64,000 nucleotides of DNA from Ahaetulla prasina (Eukaryota; Chordata; Lepidosauria; Squamata; Colubridae). A model generated the notes under the pieces. The model was given only the letters and a program-made list of their open reading frames with translations, was not told the origin of the DNA and searched no databases. Numbering within the stretch: position 1 is the stretch's first letter; each line of letters opens with the position of its first letter. The stretch covers positions 162,091,438-162,155,437 of the forward strand of contig NC_080540.1 of assembly GCF_028640845.1 (NCBI RefSeq), read 5' to 3'. This document shows, one piece after another, positions 9,321 to 20,124 of this stretch. Both the position numbers and the translations under genes were made by a program.

Positions 9321-10148
9321 CACTACACTGCAGTACACTACTCTATCCTTGCTCAATGCTGTTGTAACTTTCAATAATTGCTGAATAAATGGTAGTTAAA
9401 TGAGGATTACCCATATGCCACTAGCTTCCAGACATTTGTCTTCTACTAGTTGGTTGGGCCCTGGGGACTGTGAAGAATTTTAATGCAATACCACCTTCTT
9501 ATGTTTCAAAGCTTCATTAAAAAAGAATTTGAGGTTGCTACGACATGCACTTTCTCAAATGTCATTCCTTCTGACGTACAAGCTTTGTCATTGATCCTGC
9601 AAACTCATCCATCTTTAGTCAGAGATAAATTTAATGGAGTTTAATCCTCAGTATATGGATTGAAAACTACTGTTAAAAAACAATCCAGACCACTGTACTT
9701 AAGACGGTGATGGTCACCAAAGTTTCACAAATGCTCCAAGACGTTGGTTTGCTTCTTTTTCATCTTCTTTCACTTGTTCTGAGTTTCTTGTTCTTTCACT
9801 CAGTTTCTGATGGAAGAAAAAGTGCTGGAAAAATGTGGAGGCAGCAACTGAATTTTGAGTATAAATCAGCTACAAAGCTTCTAGATCAGCCTTTCATGTG
9901 GCCTTTCATAGTTGGACTCATCTGCCAAAATACTGACAGCTATTGGAAGGTGCCAAAGAGATACAGTATAGAAAACCGCCACTCAGTGATGGCAATTTAG
10001 TAATCATTTTGAGTTTTATACCTCAGATCAGGCACTCCTAGTCTTTCTCAATGTTACATACTCCCAAAACGTTGGAAGATACAGACATGAGTTCGCACAC
10101 TTGAATTATTGCATTAGATTAAGAACTTCCATAAGAATTAGGTAACAT
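9321..10148. other. no gene or classified repeat
   Basis: AT-rich unique-looking sequence. An open frame at 9707-10000 has no recognisable domain. Confidence 0.55.
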
Positions 10149-10403
10149 TTATTTATTTATTTATTTTATCACATTTATATACCGCCCTATCTCCCTAGGG
10201 ACTCAGGGCGGTTCACAGGCAAGTAAAAAGTACATATAAATACAAACTAAAATACAATAAAAAAACTTATTCTACATGGCCCAATTATTAAAAAACAATA
10301 TAAATAATAAAACCCATTAAAAACCAGTATAAATTTAAAATCTAATCCAGTCCTGCGCAGATGAATAAGTGTGTTTTAAGCTCGCGATGGAAGGTTCATG
10401 AAG
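10149..10403 (-). mobile_element. L2 LINE 3' end, antisense
   Basis: Begins with a TTTA-type tail, then TATACCGCCCTATCTCCCTAG and GACTCAGGGCGG, the reverse complement of the L2 tail hairpin. It then runs through antisense 3' UTR and the start of the ORF2 end (TCCAGTCCTGCGCAGATGAATAAG). About 255 bp, 5'-truncated. Confidence 0.85.
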
Positions 10404-11005
10404 GTTCATCAACATCCATGAATTCATGCTGGAGTAGATATGCTTAAAGTTGTGTCCTAAATTGTGTTCTTCAAGAATCTCACAAATAATTTGAGATGGC
10501 ATTCTGTTTAAGGACAGAAAATGGGAAGACATCAGCTGAGAAACAGAGAGAGGCAGAAAAGGAGAGAAGGGAGACAATAATAAACGTTTAAATCTCATAA
10601 TATTGTAGGACATGGGCAGAGACAAGGTAACAATAGCATTTCCAGTGGAGTTTAATTGCAGAGGCAGCGCATACTTTTAAACCTCATGGATTGAGAACTA
10701 TAGTTGTGGTTTCTTCCCCATTGTGTTCCTTGACCCCAGTTTTGTCCAATCCTTCACCACTGAGTTGGGCCCGAGTGGTTCTCCAGATGAAATCTGTGGG
10801 GCCCAGTTAGTGATCCAAATGGACAGTAGGTTGCATGGCTTAAAGCTAAACAAACTCAGGATATTTGGTCACTATAATATAGTCTTGAGAATCAGGAACA
10901 CTGAGAGCGAACAGATGAGAGTAGCGGTTGTAGATCACATTTAAGTCAGAGTTTATACTTTATAGTATAAACTTTACTATACTTTATAGTTTACTTTATA
11001 GTAGA
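10404..11005. other. no gene; unclassified
   Basis: Two short open frames with no recognisable motif. An AT-rich imperfect palindrome built from TTTATAGTATAAA-like units lies at about 10953-11003, immediately before the CCTT array. Confidence 0.5.
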
Positions 11006-11100
11006 TCCTTCCTTCCTTCCTTCCTTCCTTCCTTCCTTCCTTCCTTCCTTCCTTCCTTCCTTCCTTCCTTCCTTCCTTCCTTCCTTCCTTCCTTCCTTCT
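11006..11100. repeat. (CCTT)n microsatellite
   Basis: About 23 near-perfect CCTT units, 95 bp; polypyrimidine tract on the plus strand. Confidence 0.97.
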
Positions 11101-11597
11101 TTGACTCAGTTTTTACTCCTGGCAGCTGCCTAGACAAGTTTCTGGAGTTTTCATGGCAAGATTTCAGAACCGATTTGCCATTGCCTTCTTCCTACAGCTG
11201 AGATTGAAAGACTGGTCCAAAATCACCTAGATAACTACATGCCTAAGATGGGACTAGAATTCCCCATTTTCTAGCCTGGTGCCTTAAATACTGCACCAAA
11301 CCGTGTTTCACACAAAGGGCTGCTTTTTTCTCTCTAACTTCTTTCTCTCTTTCTCAGTGTATTGGGACTGCAACCCCTTATTCTCCAAAGTCACCTGTTT
11401 GGGATTTTTGGAGTCATAACTCCAATAAAACTGGAGGTACAGGTTGGGTAAGGTATGGCATGCAAAGTGCAGGGCACTGCCAACTTCCTTCTAGTCTTTT
11501 CTATCCTGAGTCACTGAGTGCAGGGAAGAAAGCCAGCTGGGTAGGAATCAAAAGCAAATGCCTAAACTGAATGATGTGTCCTTAGGTATTGTTTACA
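11101..11597. other. no gene or classified repeat
   Basis: The start resembles a widespread vertebrate repeat fragment (CAGCTGAGATTGAAAGACTGG...GACTAGAATTC), but I cannot name it. Nothing else seen. Confidence 0.4.
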
Positions 11598-11840
11598 CAG
11601 GTAGTCCTTGTTTAGTGACCACAATTAGGACCAGCAACCTGGTCATTAAGCAAAAAGTCACTAAGTAAAATAGCATGACTTTACAGTCATAACTTTACCA
11701 TTTGCATACTTTACAATTCAGTTTTCCTTTGCTGTATGGATCTGCAAAGATCATAAATGTGAGGATTGGTTACTTTTTAAATCACCCTTGTGACTATGGA
11801 CAGTTGCTAAACCAGGCGGGTGCTAACCAAGGATTACCTA
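11598..11840 (+). mobile_element. Tigger-like MITE
   Basis: 243 bp with ends CAGGTAGTCCTTG and CAAGGATTACCTA, a terminal inverted repeat matching the CAGGTAGTC...GGACTA ends of the 31821 element. Internal GTCATTAAGCAAAAAGTCACTAAG is shared with that family. The flanking TA expected for mariner insertion is not clean on the left. Confidence 0.65.
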
Positions 11841-11844
11841 CAAT

Positions 11845-12400
11845 GCTTTCTTTCTGGTTATGTTGAAGACTACTTCAGCTTTAATTGCAATAATACAAGA
11901 GCAACCAATAGATTTAAAATTAATGTCAACCGCTTTAATCTAGATTGCAAAAATATGACTTCTGTAACAGAATCATCAGTGCTTGGAATACTTTACCTGA
12001 CTCTGTGGTCTCTTCCCATAATCCTAAAATCTTCAACCAAAAACTTTCTACTATTTATTTATTTATTTATTTATTAAATTTTTATACCGCCCTTCTCCCG
12101 AAGGACTCAGGGCGGTGTACAGCCAAGGATAAAAAAAACCAGAAATGTACAATTAAAATAACAATTTAAAACCGAACATATTAGAAAAAGTGGCCACATT
12201 TAAAAGTTGACCTCACCCCATTCCTAAGAGGACCATAAGGGGCGTGCATAAGAGCACAAACGTGCCTACCATTCCTGTCCTATTGTTTTTCTTTTCTTCT
12301 TCCTATATACATATATGCTTATACCTCCTTATATTTACTCATATATGTGTTTATATACTATATAATCTTTTTGTATGATACCTACATATATTGTTGTGAC

Positions 12401-12431
<31 letters not shown>

Positions 12432-12432
12432 A
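11845..12432 (+). mobile_element. CR1-like LINE (AAATA tail) 3' end, split by antisense L2
   Basis: Encodes part of a reverse-transcriptase C-terminus (C-N-R-I-I-S-A-W-N-T-L-P-D-S-V-V) in open frames 11820-12077 and 11945-12169. It is interrupted by an antisense L2 tail at 12049-12206, resumes with CACCCCATTCCTAAGAGGACC and ends in (AAATA)n at 12402-12432. The uninterrupted equivalent is at about 25300-25711. Confidence 0.82.
12049..12206 (-). mobile_element. L2 LINE tail, antisense, nested in CR1-like LINE
   Basis: (TTTA)n then TTTTTATACCGCCCTTCTCC and AGGACTCAGGGCGG. Only about 158 bp of 3' UTR was inserted, between ...CTTTCTACTA and TTGACCTCACC of the host LINE. Confidence 0.85.
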
Positions 12433-12473
12433 TTTATAAACTTGTGCTTGTGACTTTGTAAGAGTTATTTGAA

Positions 12474-12712
12474 GAGCTCTGGTGGCACAGTGGTTAGAAT
12501 GCACTACTGCAGGCTACTTCTGCTGACTGCCGGTTGCCACTAATTCGACAGTTCGAATCTCACTAGGCTTAAGGTAGACTCAGCCTTCCATCCTTCCGAG
12601 GTCAGTAAAATGACCTAATTTTGGGGGGCAATATGCTGACTCTGTAAACTGATTAGAGAAGGCTGTAAAACACTTAAGCGGTATGTAAGTCTAAGTTCTA
12701 TTGCTATTGTTC
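12474..12712 (+). mobile_element. tRNA-derived SINE with LINE-like tail
   Basis: Box A-like TGGCACAGTGGTTAG (from 12483) and box B-like GTTCGAATCTC (12551-12561) show a tRNA-derived pol III head. The body CTCAGCCTTCCATCCTTCCG...AAGCGGTATGTAAGTCTAAG is repeated at 46930-47068. Not a tRNA gene: the tRNA fold is not maintained and the body continues for 150 bp. Confidence 0.8.
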
Positions 12713-13032
12713 TACCAGACTTTTCCCCATTACATTAAAAAAAAAAAAACCAACCCCTTCTCATTTTCACCAAGGGATTGGGCCATTGTGGCTCTCTATG
12801 GCTCTCAATTTGCCAATGCAAGCTGTGATCAGGGATGATGGGCAGTACAAACAACATTTGGTTGGTGACTTGCACATTTCCCATTTTTATTTATATTCCT
12901 GTCCAAAGGAATTTAACCTGCTACCTCTCGGTATATTAAGGGAACAAGAACAGAATTACTGAAAAGATAAGAGGGAGCAAGGTGGTAGTTTTCTTACAAT
13001 TTTGCTTCATTGCTTTTATAATGATATAAGAT
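12713..13032. other. no gene or classified repeat
   Basis: A short A-run (about 12737-12750) and otherwise unclassified sequence before the L3 LINE. Confidence 0.5.
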
Positions 13033-13620
13033 AAAGACTTCAGAGAATAATTAGAACTGCAGAAAAGACAATTGCTACCAACCTGCCTTCCATTGAGGAC
13101 CTGTATATTGCACGAGTCAAAAAGAGGGCTGTGAAAATATCTACAGACCCCTCGCATCCTGGACATAAACTGTTTCAATTCCTATCCTCAAAACGACGCT
13201 ACAGAGCACTGCACACCAGAACAACTAGACACAAGGACAGTTTTTTCCCGAACGCCATCACTCTGCTAAACAAATAATTCCCTCAACACTGTCAAACTAT
13301 TGACTAAATCTGCACTACTATTAATCTTCTCATTGTTCCCATCACCCATCTCCTTCCACTTATGACTGTATGACTGTAACTTTGTTGCTTGTATCCTTAC
13401 GATTTATATTGATATTGTTTCCTGATTGCTTATTTGTAGCCTATGACTATCATTAAGTGTTGTATCATTAAGTGTTAAATTTGTACCCTATGACTATCAT
13501 TAAGTGTTGTAAGTGTTGCACCTTGATGAAGGTATCTTTTCTTTTATGTACACTGAGAGCATGTGCACCAAGACAAATTCCTTGTGTGTCGAATCACACT
13601 TGGCCAGTAAAAAAAATCTA
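13033..13620 (+). mobile_element. L3-type CR1 LINE 3' end (subtype A)
   Basis: Encodes the ORF2 end E-D-L-Y, R-A-V-K-I, D-P-S-H-P, L-P-S-K-R-R-Y-R-A-L, R-T-T-R-H-K-D-S-F and A-I-T-L-L-N-K, with the stop at about 13275. The 3' UTR has a duplicated CTATGACTATCATTAAGTGTTG phrase and ends CACACTTGGCCAGTAAAAAAAATC before (TTCTA)14. Subtype A has at least six copies in this window. Confidence 0.88.
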
Positions 13621-13690
13621 TTCTATTCTATTCTATTCTATTCTATTCTATTCTATTCTATTCTATTCTATTCTATTCTATTCTATTCTA
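13621..13690. repeat. (TTCTA)14 microsatellite
   Basis: Perfect pentamer array forming the tail of the preceding L3 LINE. Confidence 0.97.
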
Positions 13691-14309
13691 AACTACAGAT
13701 GACAATAAATTAAACAGTTAAGAAATTTCACCTCCTAATTACCGGAGATCAAGCTCAGTGAAAAATCTTGTCAACTTGGAAATCTAAGTGAAAAACAGGT
13801 TGCGAGAACAGCTACCTACCCCATTTTTAAATGAAAGTGCATTGGCAGTCATCTACCGATTCCTCTTCCGACCCAGTGATTAAAAATTAACATACACAAC
13901 TAGACTTTTGTGAAGTGCCAAAGCTTCTTTTTCTAATGCCGTTCTTACTTGCTTTGAAAAGCAGCCTACCTATCCTCCACAGACTGCCCCCCCCTTTTCT
14001 AGCTTTTGCACATCTGGTTGCTGTGGCAACCTTAGTCGGATCCATCTCTACCTCATAAAAAAGATAAACCCTTGCCAATTTCAAGGATGGCGCATCTGAT
14101 TAACTTGCACTTGACACCTCCCTGTGGAAGATAGTGGTATTTATTTTTTTCAGTCTGCAGAGCAAAGACTAAGATAAATGGAACCTGGTAATACTTTTCA
14201 GAAGAGGAACTGATTATAGGCCTCCCCAAAAAACAATTGTTTTTGCATCAAAAATGTATAAATGGCTAACAAGTTTATTATAGCATAAACCTTATATGGA
14301 TGATGGGTG
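13691..14309. other. no gene or classified repeat
   Basis: Unique-looking. A minus-strand open frame at 13887-14084 has no recognisable domain. Confidence 0.5.
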
Positions 14310-14409
14310 TGCCCGATGGCTCAGCGGTTAAGCAACTCAGCTTGCCAGTTGGAAAGTTGAGGGCCTGGGTTCTAGATACAAGCGCTGCTTCTCACATGCT
14401 TCCAAATGG
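14310..14409 (+). mobile_element. tRNA-derived SINE head (Sauria-like), truncated
   Basis: GATGGCTCAGCGGTTAAG (box A-like) and GGGTTCTAGATAC (box B-like) match the head of the antisense Sauria-type SINE at 56225-56578. The body is absent; a solo LTR starts a few bases further on. Confidence 0.65.
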
Positions 14410-14414
14410 GTATC

Positions 14415-15042
14415 TGTTGTGGCCCGCCAGCTGTCAGTGGAGCTGGCGGCACTGTGGAGGTTCAGGAGGAACTTGGGCCAGTCCTGGAGTCTGAGGAAGG
14501 CTCTGATGGATCCTCTGCGTCAGAAGCAGAGATAGAGCCAGGGCTGTCCAACATTTTCCAACTGCCTTCAGAGTCAGAGATAAGTGGGGAGGATGAACAG
14601 TTGGGGCTTGTTCCAGATGTGTCCATGCACAGAGCTGTTAGGAGAGGAGTACAACTGAGGACAAGGAGTCGACTTGGGAAGAAAGGCACACGTGGATGCT
14701 GAATGGCCCCTCCCTGGCTGGGGAATAAATAGGAGGAAAAGGGAGGGGTGGTTGCAGGAGACAACTGTTTGGATTTCTGTCTGAAGGTTTGCTTATCGTG
14801 GTTTGTGCCTCAGAGACTGCTTGCCAGAACTTAATTTACAGCTTTGCAACTGGAAGTCCCAGCCTGGCAAGTATCCCAAGGAACTGACAAGGTCTGTTAC
14901 TTCAATTAACCCTTCGAAGGATTATTGCCTGGATTTTTTCAGTGTGTGAATGCCAGTAATTCACAGGAGCTAAATAAAGAGGGTTTTTTTTTTTTGGCAC
15001 AAAGAGTTTGTTTCTTGGCTCTGCTAAGGCTGGGTCATAACA
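14415..15042 (+). mobile_element. solo LTR B (TSD GTATC)
   Basis: 628 bp, TGTTGTGGCCCG...GGTCATAACA, flanked by exact 5-bp repeats GTATC (14410-14414, 15043-15047). It contains a TATA-like GGGAATAAATAGGAGG near 14720 and an AATAAA poly(A) signal near 14974. The 14440-14700 part has open frames on both strands but no known domain and is probably U3. Its TGTTGTG start is shared with solo LTR A, though the bodies are not obviously similar. Confidence 0.88.
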
Positions 15043-15224
15043 GTATCTCCACTCTAGCTGGATGCCTCCTGTCTGTTCGTAAGCCATAGGATCAGAACAT
15101 TGAATTATTTCACTTCATTAAAAGAATGTTTAATATTCTGTGTTCTATATAAATGAAACCTTTTATTTATCACAAAGCTCCTTTAAATACCTTTTATGGC
15201 CATGGATCCCTATGACTTAACTCA

Positions 15225-15318
15225 AGATTTAAATCATAATGTTTCCTCAAGTCTTCGCAGACCCTCTGTGATGAAATCGCCCCCGCCCCCAGGCTGGACC
15301 ACAGGTTGAGAACCACTG
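15225..15318 (-). mobile_element. hAT fragment (CAGTGGTTCTCAACC end)
   Basis: The right end GGACCACAGGTTGAGAACCACTG is the reverse complement of the common hAT terminus CAGTGGTTCTCAACCTGTGG. The left end was not found. Old fragment. Confidence 0.6.
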
Positions 15319-15383
15319 GATTGTGTTACAGTTTTGAAAACAATGCTCATTTTTTCCCACCGGTCTCAAATCAACAGTGGGTT

Positions 15384-15864
15384 TGTCAGCCTCTGCTTCT
15401 ATAATGATTGCTTACTACGGCTGCCATTGTAACAGGGGGAGGGGGGAATAGTCTTGGTTGTTGGGAGGGAGGAAGCGAGCTGGTGGAGATGTCTTGTAAC
15501 AGGGAGTGAATTGGAGGAACTTTTCCTCAGCGTTTTCTCTGCAGCTGGGAGGCGTGCTGATAACCAGTCAAGGAGGCGTGCTGATAACCAGTCAAGGTCA
15601 ACCCTTCTAGGCATACCAGAAGGATGGGGCCATCTGAAGCTGCACCCCACATGACCCCTGGGGGGAATGTGGATTGGAAATCCTGACTGGACCCTTGGGG
15701 GGAGGGTTTTGGGGATGTTTCCTATATGTGATTTTTGCACCTATTGCCTCAGACCTTGCTTTTCTTTGATTGCATTCAGTTCATACTCAGTAAAAGTACC
15801 TTTCTCTATGAAAATGGAGTCGGGGTTTTTCTTCCTTGAGTACTGAAAGGAAGCATATCTGACA
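15384..15864 (+). mobile_element. solo LTR C (TSD GGGTT) with duplicated U3 motif
   Basis: 481 bp with perfect 6-bp inverted ends TGTCAG...CTGACA and exact 5-bp flanks GGGTT (15379-15383, 15865-15869). A 24-bp segment (15549-15572) is repeated exactly at 15573-15596. The likely poly(A) signal is AGTAAA near 15790. The 3' end resembles the LTR at 53017-53471, so they are probably one family. Confidence 0.88.
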
Positions 15865-15869
15865 GGGTT

Positions 15870-16770
15870 TATACAGCACAAATACCATAGTGAGCAGACA
15901 AAATTCCTCTAAATAGCTTCATATAAGGGTATGCGTAATACACATTAAAAAGAAGCAGGGCTTCTTTTTGCAGCTATCTGAATTTTTTTTATTTTTTTTT
16001 ACATTCTGTCTCTCGTGAATATTCTGGACCTCTTTTATTGAAGCTTTCAAAAAGAACCGCACTATTTGTAGTTCCTGAAATGTCCGTATGAATCTGGGCC
16101 ATATTGGGATGAGACATCTGGTAGAATGGTCCATGCTTCTCTGCCTGTACTAGTCTCAAAAAAACCAAGCGTGAATTAGTCCTATATATTTTATTAGGAC
16201 ATATCTTCCAGAAATCACTACTAGGAAGTTGTATCTGGAAGAGGAAGTCTATTCTACTAACCAAAGCTCACTCTGCATATTCCTCTATCATGCCGCCATC
16301 AGCCATGAATATGATTTCAGGACCTAAAAATATTGAATGTTGGAAGGTGCCTCCTTTGCCATGAATTATTAGACAGCAGAGAGCCTAAATATTTTATGTC
16401 CCAAACTGAGCTCAAGTCTAGAAATATTTTTAATATGAAAGATGGAAGTCCAGGCTAGCTAACTCTCCTCCCTGAAGGCTGTGAAATTTGGGTTGTAGCA
16501 CCACCAGATGGTTTCAAAGAGATATAAGAGAACCCTAACTATTTGCTGCCATCCAGTGGCTATGTAGGCATTTGCAGCACAGATCTGACAGCTACTTCCT
16601 CTTTGAGATGTTTTAAACCAAGGTACAACCTGGTGCCAAAGCTTTCATGCATGGGGCATCAAATCAAAATGAAACTATCCACTATTGAAAATTTCATTTA
16701 TAGATACTTGCATTGGGGTTAAAATGTTTCCCGCAGGCCTGCTACTTTTTTTTACTGGTTTATGTCTCAA
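15870..16770. other. no gene or classified repeat
   Basis: AT-rich, several overlapping minus-strand open frames (15919-16264) without recognisable domains. Confidence 0.5.
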
Positions 16771-17010
16771 AATATAACAGAATTACAGAATTGGAAGGGA
16801 CCCTGGAGGTCTTCTAGTCCAAACTCCTACTCAGGCAGGAGACCATTTCAGACAAATGGTTATCGAATCTCTTCTTAAAAATTTCCAGTGTTGGAGCATT
16901 CACAACCTCTGCAGGCAAGTTGTTCCACTGATTAATTGTTCTAACTGTCAGGAAATTTCTCCTTAGTTCTAGGTTGCTTCTCTTCTTGATTAGTTTCCAC
17001 CCTTTGCTTA
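16771..17010 (-). mobile_element. CR1 LINE 3' end, antisense
   Basis: AACAGAATTACAGAATTGGAAGGGACC, GGAGGTCTTCTAGTCCAA and CTGTCAGGAAATTTCTCCTTAGTTC are the reverse complement of the classical CR1 ORF2 end and 3' UTR (compare the sense copy at 43008-43316). Confidence 0.88.
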
Positions 17011-17609
17011 ATGTACAAACTAGTAGTAGGCCAAGTTCAATCTCCTGTATTTACAATATTTTTAGGTTGTGTAAAAGATGCTTTCCCTTTGTCTTTCTCA
17101 CAAAGAATAAAATAATACCTTGGAAAAATTCATAGAGGCACACAATCATATTACAGTTTTGAGTTGTCAACACTGTTTTTCCTTCTACTTTTCTTCTTGA
17201 ATCCACTGTCAAAGAATGAGCAGTTGTTTATTTAACTGCAATTAACTGAGGGGAAATAAAGGAAGAATAAACTGCAGCAAGTGAGCCTAAGATGCAGGAC
17301 TCTTGAAAGGGTTGCTGCCCTTGAGCTGTGCTGTGAGCTGGTGAGGAGGCCTCTATTCTTTGGTTTAAGTTGGGTTGCAGGGGCTTTGTGTAGGGGTAGG
17401 GAGAGTCAATCTGGGTCTGATAGAATTAGCTAGAGATGAAGTGGATTTGACCTTGGTCATATCTGAAAGGTAGGCAGGAAAAGGGTGCAATGGATGGGGA
17501 TCATTTTGTTTGTTAAGATTTATTTTCTTCACCACAATCTTTATATAACAGGCCCCTTTCTTTGTTCACGTCGTAATTTGTTCCCCCTTTTCAAAAACTT
17601 TCACAAATA
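17011..17609. other. no gene or classified repeat
   Basis: Unique-looking, no domain in any frame. Confidence 0.5.
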
Positions 17610-17970
17610 GTAAGGTGACCGATCGTCCTCCTTTAAGGAGGACAGTCCTTCTTTTGTAAGTTCTGTCCTCTCTCGAAAAGTGTCCTTGTACATGTCCTCC
17701 TTTTCGATATTTGAAAACTAATCTGTAAATCTCCGTATTCGATCGATGCTGATCTGATCCGTTGCATGTGATGTGACGTATTTGTATTTGACATGACGAA
17801 TCATCAAGGCTCGGTACAGTGTGGCGATTATGAGATGCATGCGGTCCGCACAGGAGAATTGTTTTGAGAGAGTGTGCCGCACGCAAGAGTGCGCCACGCA
17901 CAAGTGGCTTTGTTTACTTCTTACCGAAACACTACACGGCACACATGCACACATTAGACTCACTTCTTTC
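17610..17970 (-). other. CpG-rich unclassified segment, possible retroposed or TE sequence
   Basis: Base composition changes sharply here, with many CpGs (CGATCG, GTGACG, GCGGTCCGC, GTGCCGCACGC, GCGCCACGC) in an otherwise CpG-poor window. Near the left edge are short inverted units CGTCCTCCTTT/AAGGAGGAC and a repeat of TGTCCTCCTTTT. A 111-residue minus-strand frame (17566-17901) crosses it with no family I recognise. It could be a young or unmethylated transposon or a retroposed exon. Confidence 0.35.
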
Positions 17971-19394
17971 TCAGTGAATATTTAATCATACACAGGTGAG
18001 CACAATAATTCACATTTTATTAATTCATTATGCATTTATTTATTATAGTGTATTCTGTATTATTGTTGCAATGAATAAAATGTTTCTTTTATTTACAATT
18101 TTTTTTCTTCAATTTATTTGTGTCTTCCTTTTCATTGTAAAAAAGTTGGTCCCCTTAAAATAGGCCAAATTAAAAGAGAGAAAACAGTTTGGAATACTGT
18201 ACAACACTAATAAAAATTGGCCTGCATCAATTACATCCTTTGATTTATCTTTCAGGAACCACTGTATGGACTGGTGAAGTGGACTCTGTTCCATGGAATC
18301 TTTTTCAATAATCTCCCCTTTAAAAAAAAAAAGGTCTTAATACTTCTGGTCACAAAACCCCTGATTTTTTTTCTATTGTTTTTCATTCAATCAATTGAAG
18401 GAGGAAATGTAAAGGAGAATTTCAGATTTCAAAAAAGGAGAAAAAAGGGGTGGGGAGTGCACTTGTCTTGTTATTATTAGGTGGCCGGAGGATGTGACTG
18501 AATTGTATAAAAGTTTCTGGATTGCAATGCTCCAATTAAATTCCAAGGGAATACATCAAGAGATAATTTTTCCCATGGGGCTTTTTAAGTAGTCCTGCTG
18601 TACCACTATTAAGGGGGAGGCCTGTCCTTAAGACATTGGTGTAAGACTTCATCTTCCCTTGGAGAAATTTGAAGCAATCAGTCTCCTCGGCTAACAAATT
18701 GGTCTGAAAATTTTGAAAAGCCATTTGCGCTCAGATTTGGTTTTAAAGTGCACAAGAGTCTTAAATGTTTTTAATCCAAGGGAGGCTTCTGCAATTGTGG
18801 GTAGTTGGAAAAGAAGATTACAAACAGGAGCAATGATTTAAAGGAGTAAAATCCTCTACAACACGGGATGTCTGTAGAAAATAGGCTCTGCCACAGTTTA
18901 TGGAGCTGTAGCCCACAGGCCTGCCTGCATTTATTGTTTCAGCTATGCTCAGCCAAGCACATCACTTGTAGCATCTGGCTGTGACTTTCAACTCCAGCAC
19001 TAGAACCCATCCCTCCCAGAAGTTGAAGAGATGTTACTATTTGTTTTGTCTTTTAGCAGTTGGGTTAGTATTTGGAGGCAAGATTTACTCCTCTCTGGGT
19101 GTTCACCTTCATCACTTGAACAGTTTAGGCTGGACAGCCTTAGAAGAAATCGAATTGGATTCACCCTGGTGTTCAGAGGAGTCAAGGCAAAGTCAGGGCT
19201 GGAAATCCTGGTTGCGTTACACATGGTGCTACATGGTGTGTGGGCTTCTGGACCTTTGTATAGTCCAATCATATGCATTGATTCTCAGAACTGTTACTTT
19301 TCAGACATTGGGATGCTAACTTGCTTTCTTTATTGATGGCTATGCAATGGGCTGCTTAAGAGCCCTATGAAGACCCATCCTCTAAAGCACCTGA
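17971..19394. other. no gene or classified repeat
   Basis: Mostly AT-rich. Open frames at 18981-19336 overlap each other on both strands with no domain. Poly-A/T runs occur near 18100 and 18320. Confidence 0.5.
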
Positions 19395-20124
19395 AGGCAG
19401 AAGAAGAAGAAATGGATGAAAATCTGTCAAGGAGAGAAGCAACCTGGAATTAAGAAGAAATTTCGTGACAGTTAAAAAAACAATTGAGTTTGGCTTCAGA
19501 AGATCTAGGTGATCCATCACTGGAGGTTTTTGAGAAGAGATTGGACAACCATTTATCTGAAATGGTATAGGGCCATGATGGCGAACCTATGGCACGCGTG
19601 CCACAGGGAGCACGCAGAGCCCTCTCTGTGGGCACGCCAGCCATTGCACCTGCCCAGCTCTACCGTGAATGCATGCACACCTCCTACTGGCCAGCTGGTG
19701 TTCAGGTCTCTGCCGGGCATGCACAGGGGGTGGGGCATATTTGGGGGACGCACATGTGCATGCACAGAGGGCAAGGAACATGCGTGGGGGTTGCAGGTTG
19801 GTGAAGGAGGGCTTTCCAGGCCCCAAATGGAGCTCACCAACCTGCACCAACCTGGAAGCCAAAATAGGGTGCGGAGGGCCCCAGGGCGCATGCGCAGGGG
19901 GGTAGGGTGCATGCGCGGGGTGCACATGCATGGGGGTGCGTGCACATGCGCGAGGTGGGACACATGCACGGGGGGGCGCTCACATTGCATTTTGGGGGTT
20001 CGGGCATGCACTTTGGGCACTCGGCACCAAAAAGGTTAACCATCACTGGTATAGGGTTTCCTGTCTGAGCAGTGGGTTGGACTAGAAGACCTCCAAGGTC
20101 CCTTCCAACTCTGTTATTCTATTA
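19395..20124 (+). mobile_element. CR1 LINE 3' end, split by a hAT element
   Basis: ORF2-end sequence GGAGAGAAGCAACCTGGAATTAAG and GGAGGTTTTTGAGAAGAG up to GAAATGGTATAGGG is interrupted at 19573-20048. It resumes GTATAGGGTTTCCTGTCTGAG...TCCCTTCCAACTCTG-TTATTC, the classical CR1 3' terminus. Confidence 0.88.
19573..20048. mobile_element. hAT element, 476 bp, CpG/alternating purine-pyrimidine rich (TSD GTATAGGG)
   Basis: Starts CATGATGGCGAACCTATGGCACGCG (one base after the TSD) and ends AAAAAGGTTAACCATCACTG. Exact 8-bp flanks GTATAGGG are at 19565-19572 and 20049-20056. The interior is rich in TGCGCATG/CACATGCAC-type alternations. Several overlapping open frames (e.g. 19509-20039, 19553-20020) arise from its high GC and are not genes. 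The same terminus type is used by the 711-bp element at 29260-29970. Confidence 0.9.

Noticed and set aside
9178..9384. Repetitive I-L-F-Y-S / T-L-L-Y-S open frame (also at 13472, 22824, 48129)
   Set aside because: Translation of TTCTA/CTCTA pentamer arrays.
12483..12561. tRNA-like box A and box B motifs (also near 14324, 40524, 56515)
   Set aside because: These are heads of pol III SINEs; acceptor and anticodon stems are not maintained, so no tRNA gene is called.
19509..20039. 176-residue plus-strand and 155-residue minus-strand overlapping frames
   Set aside because: Both lie over a GC-rich hAT element inserted in a CR1 LINE; long frames on both strands reflect composition, and no domain is seen.
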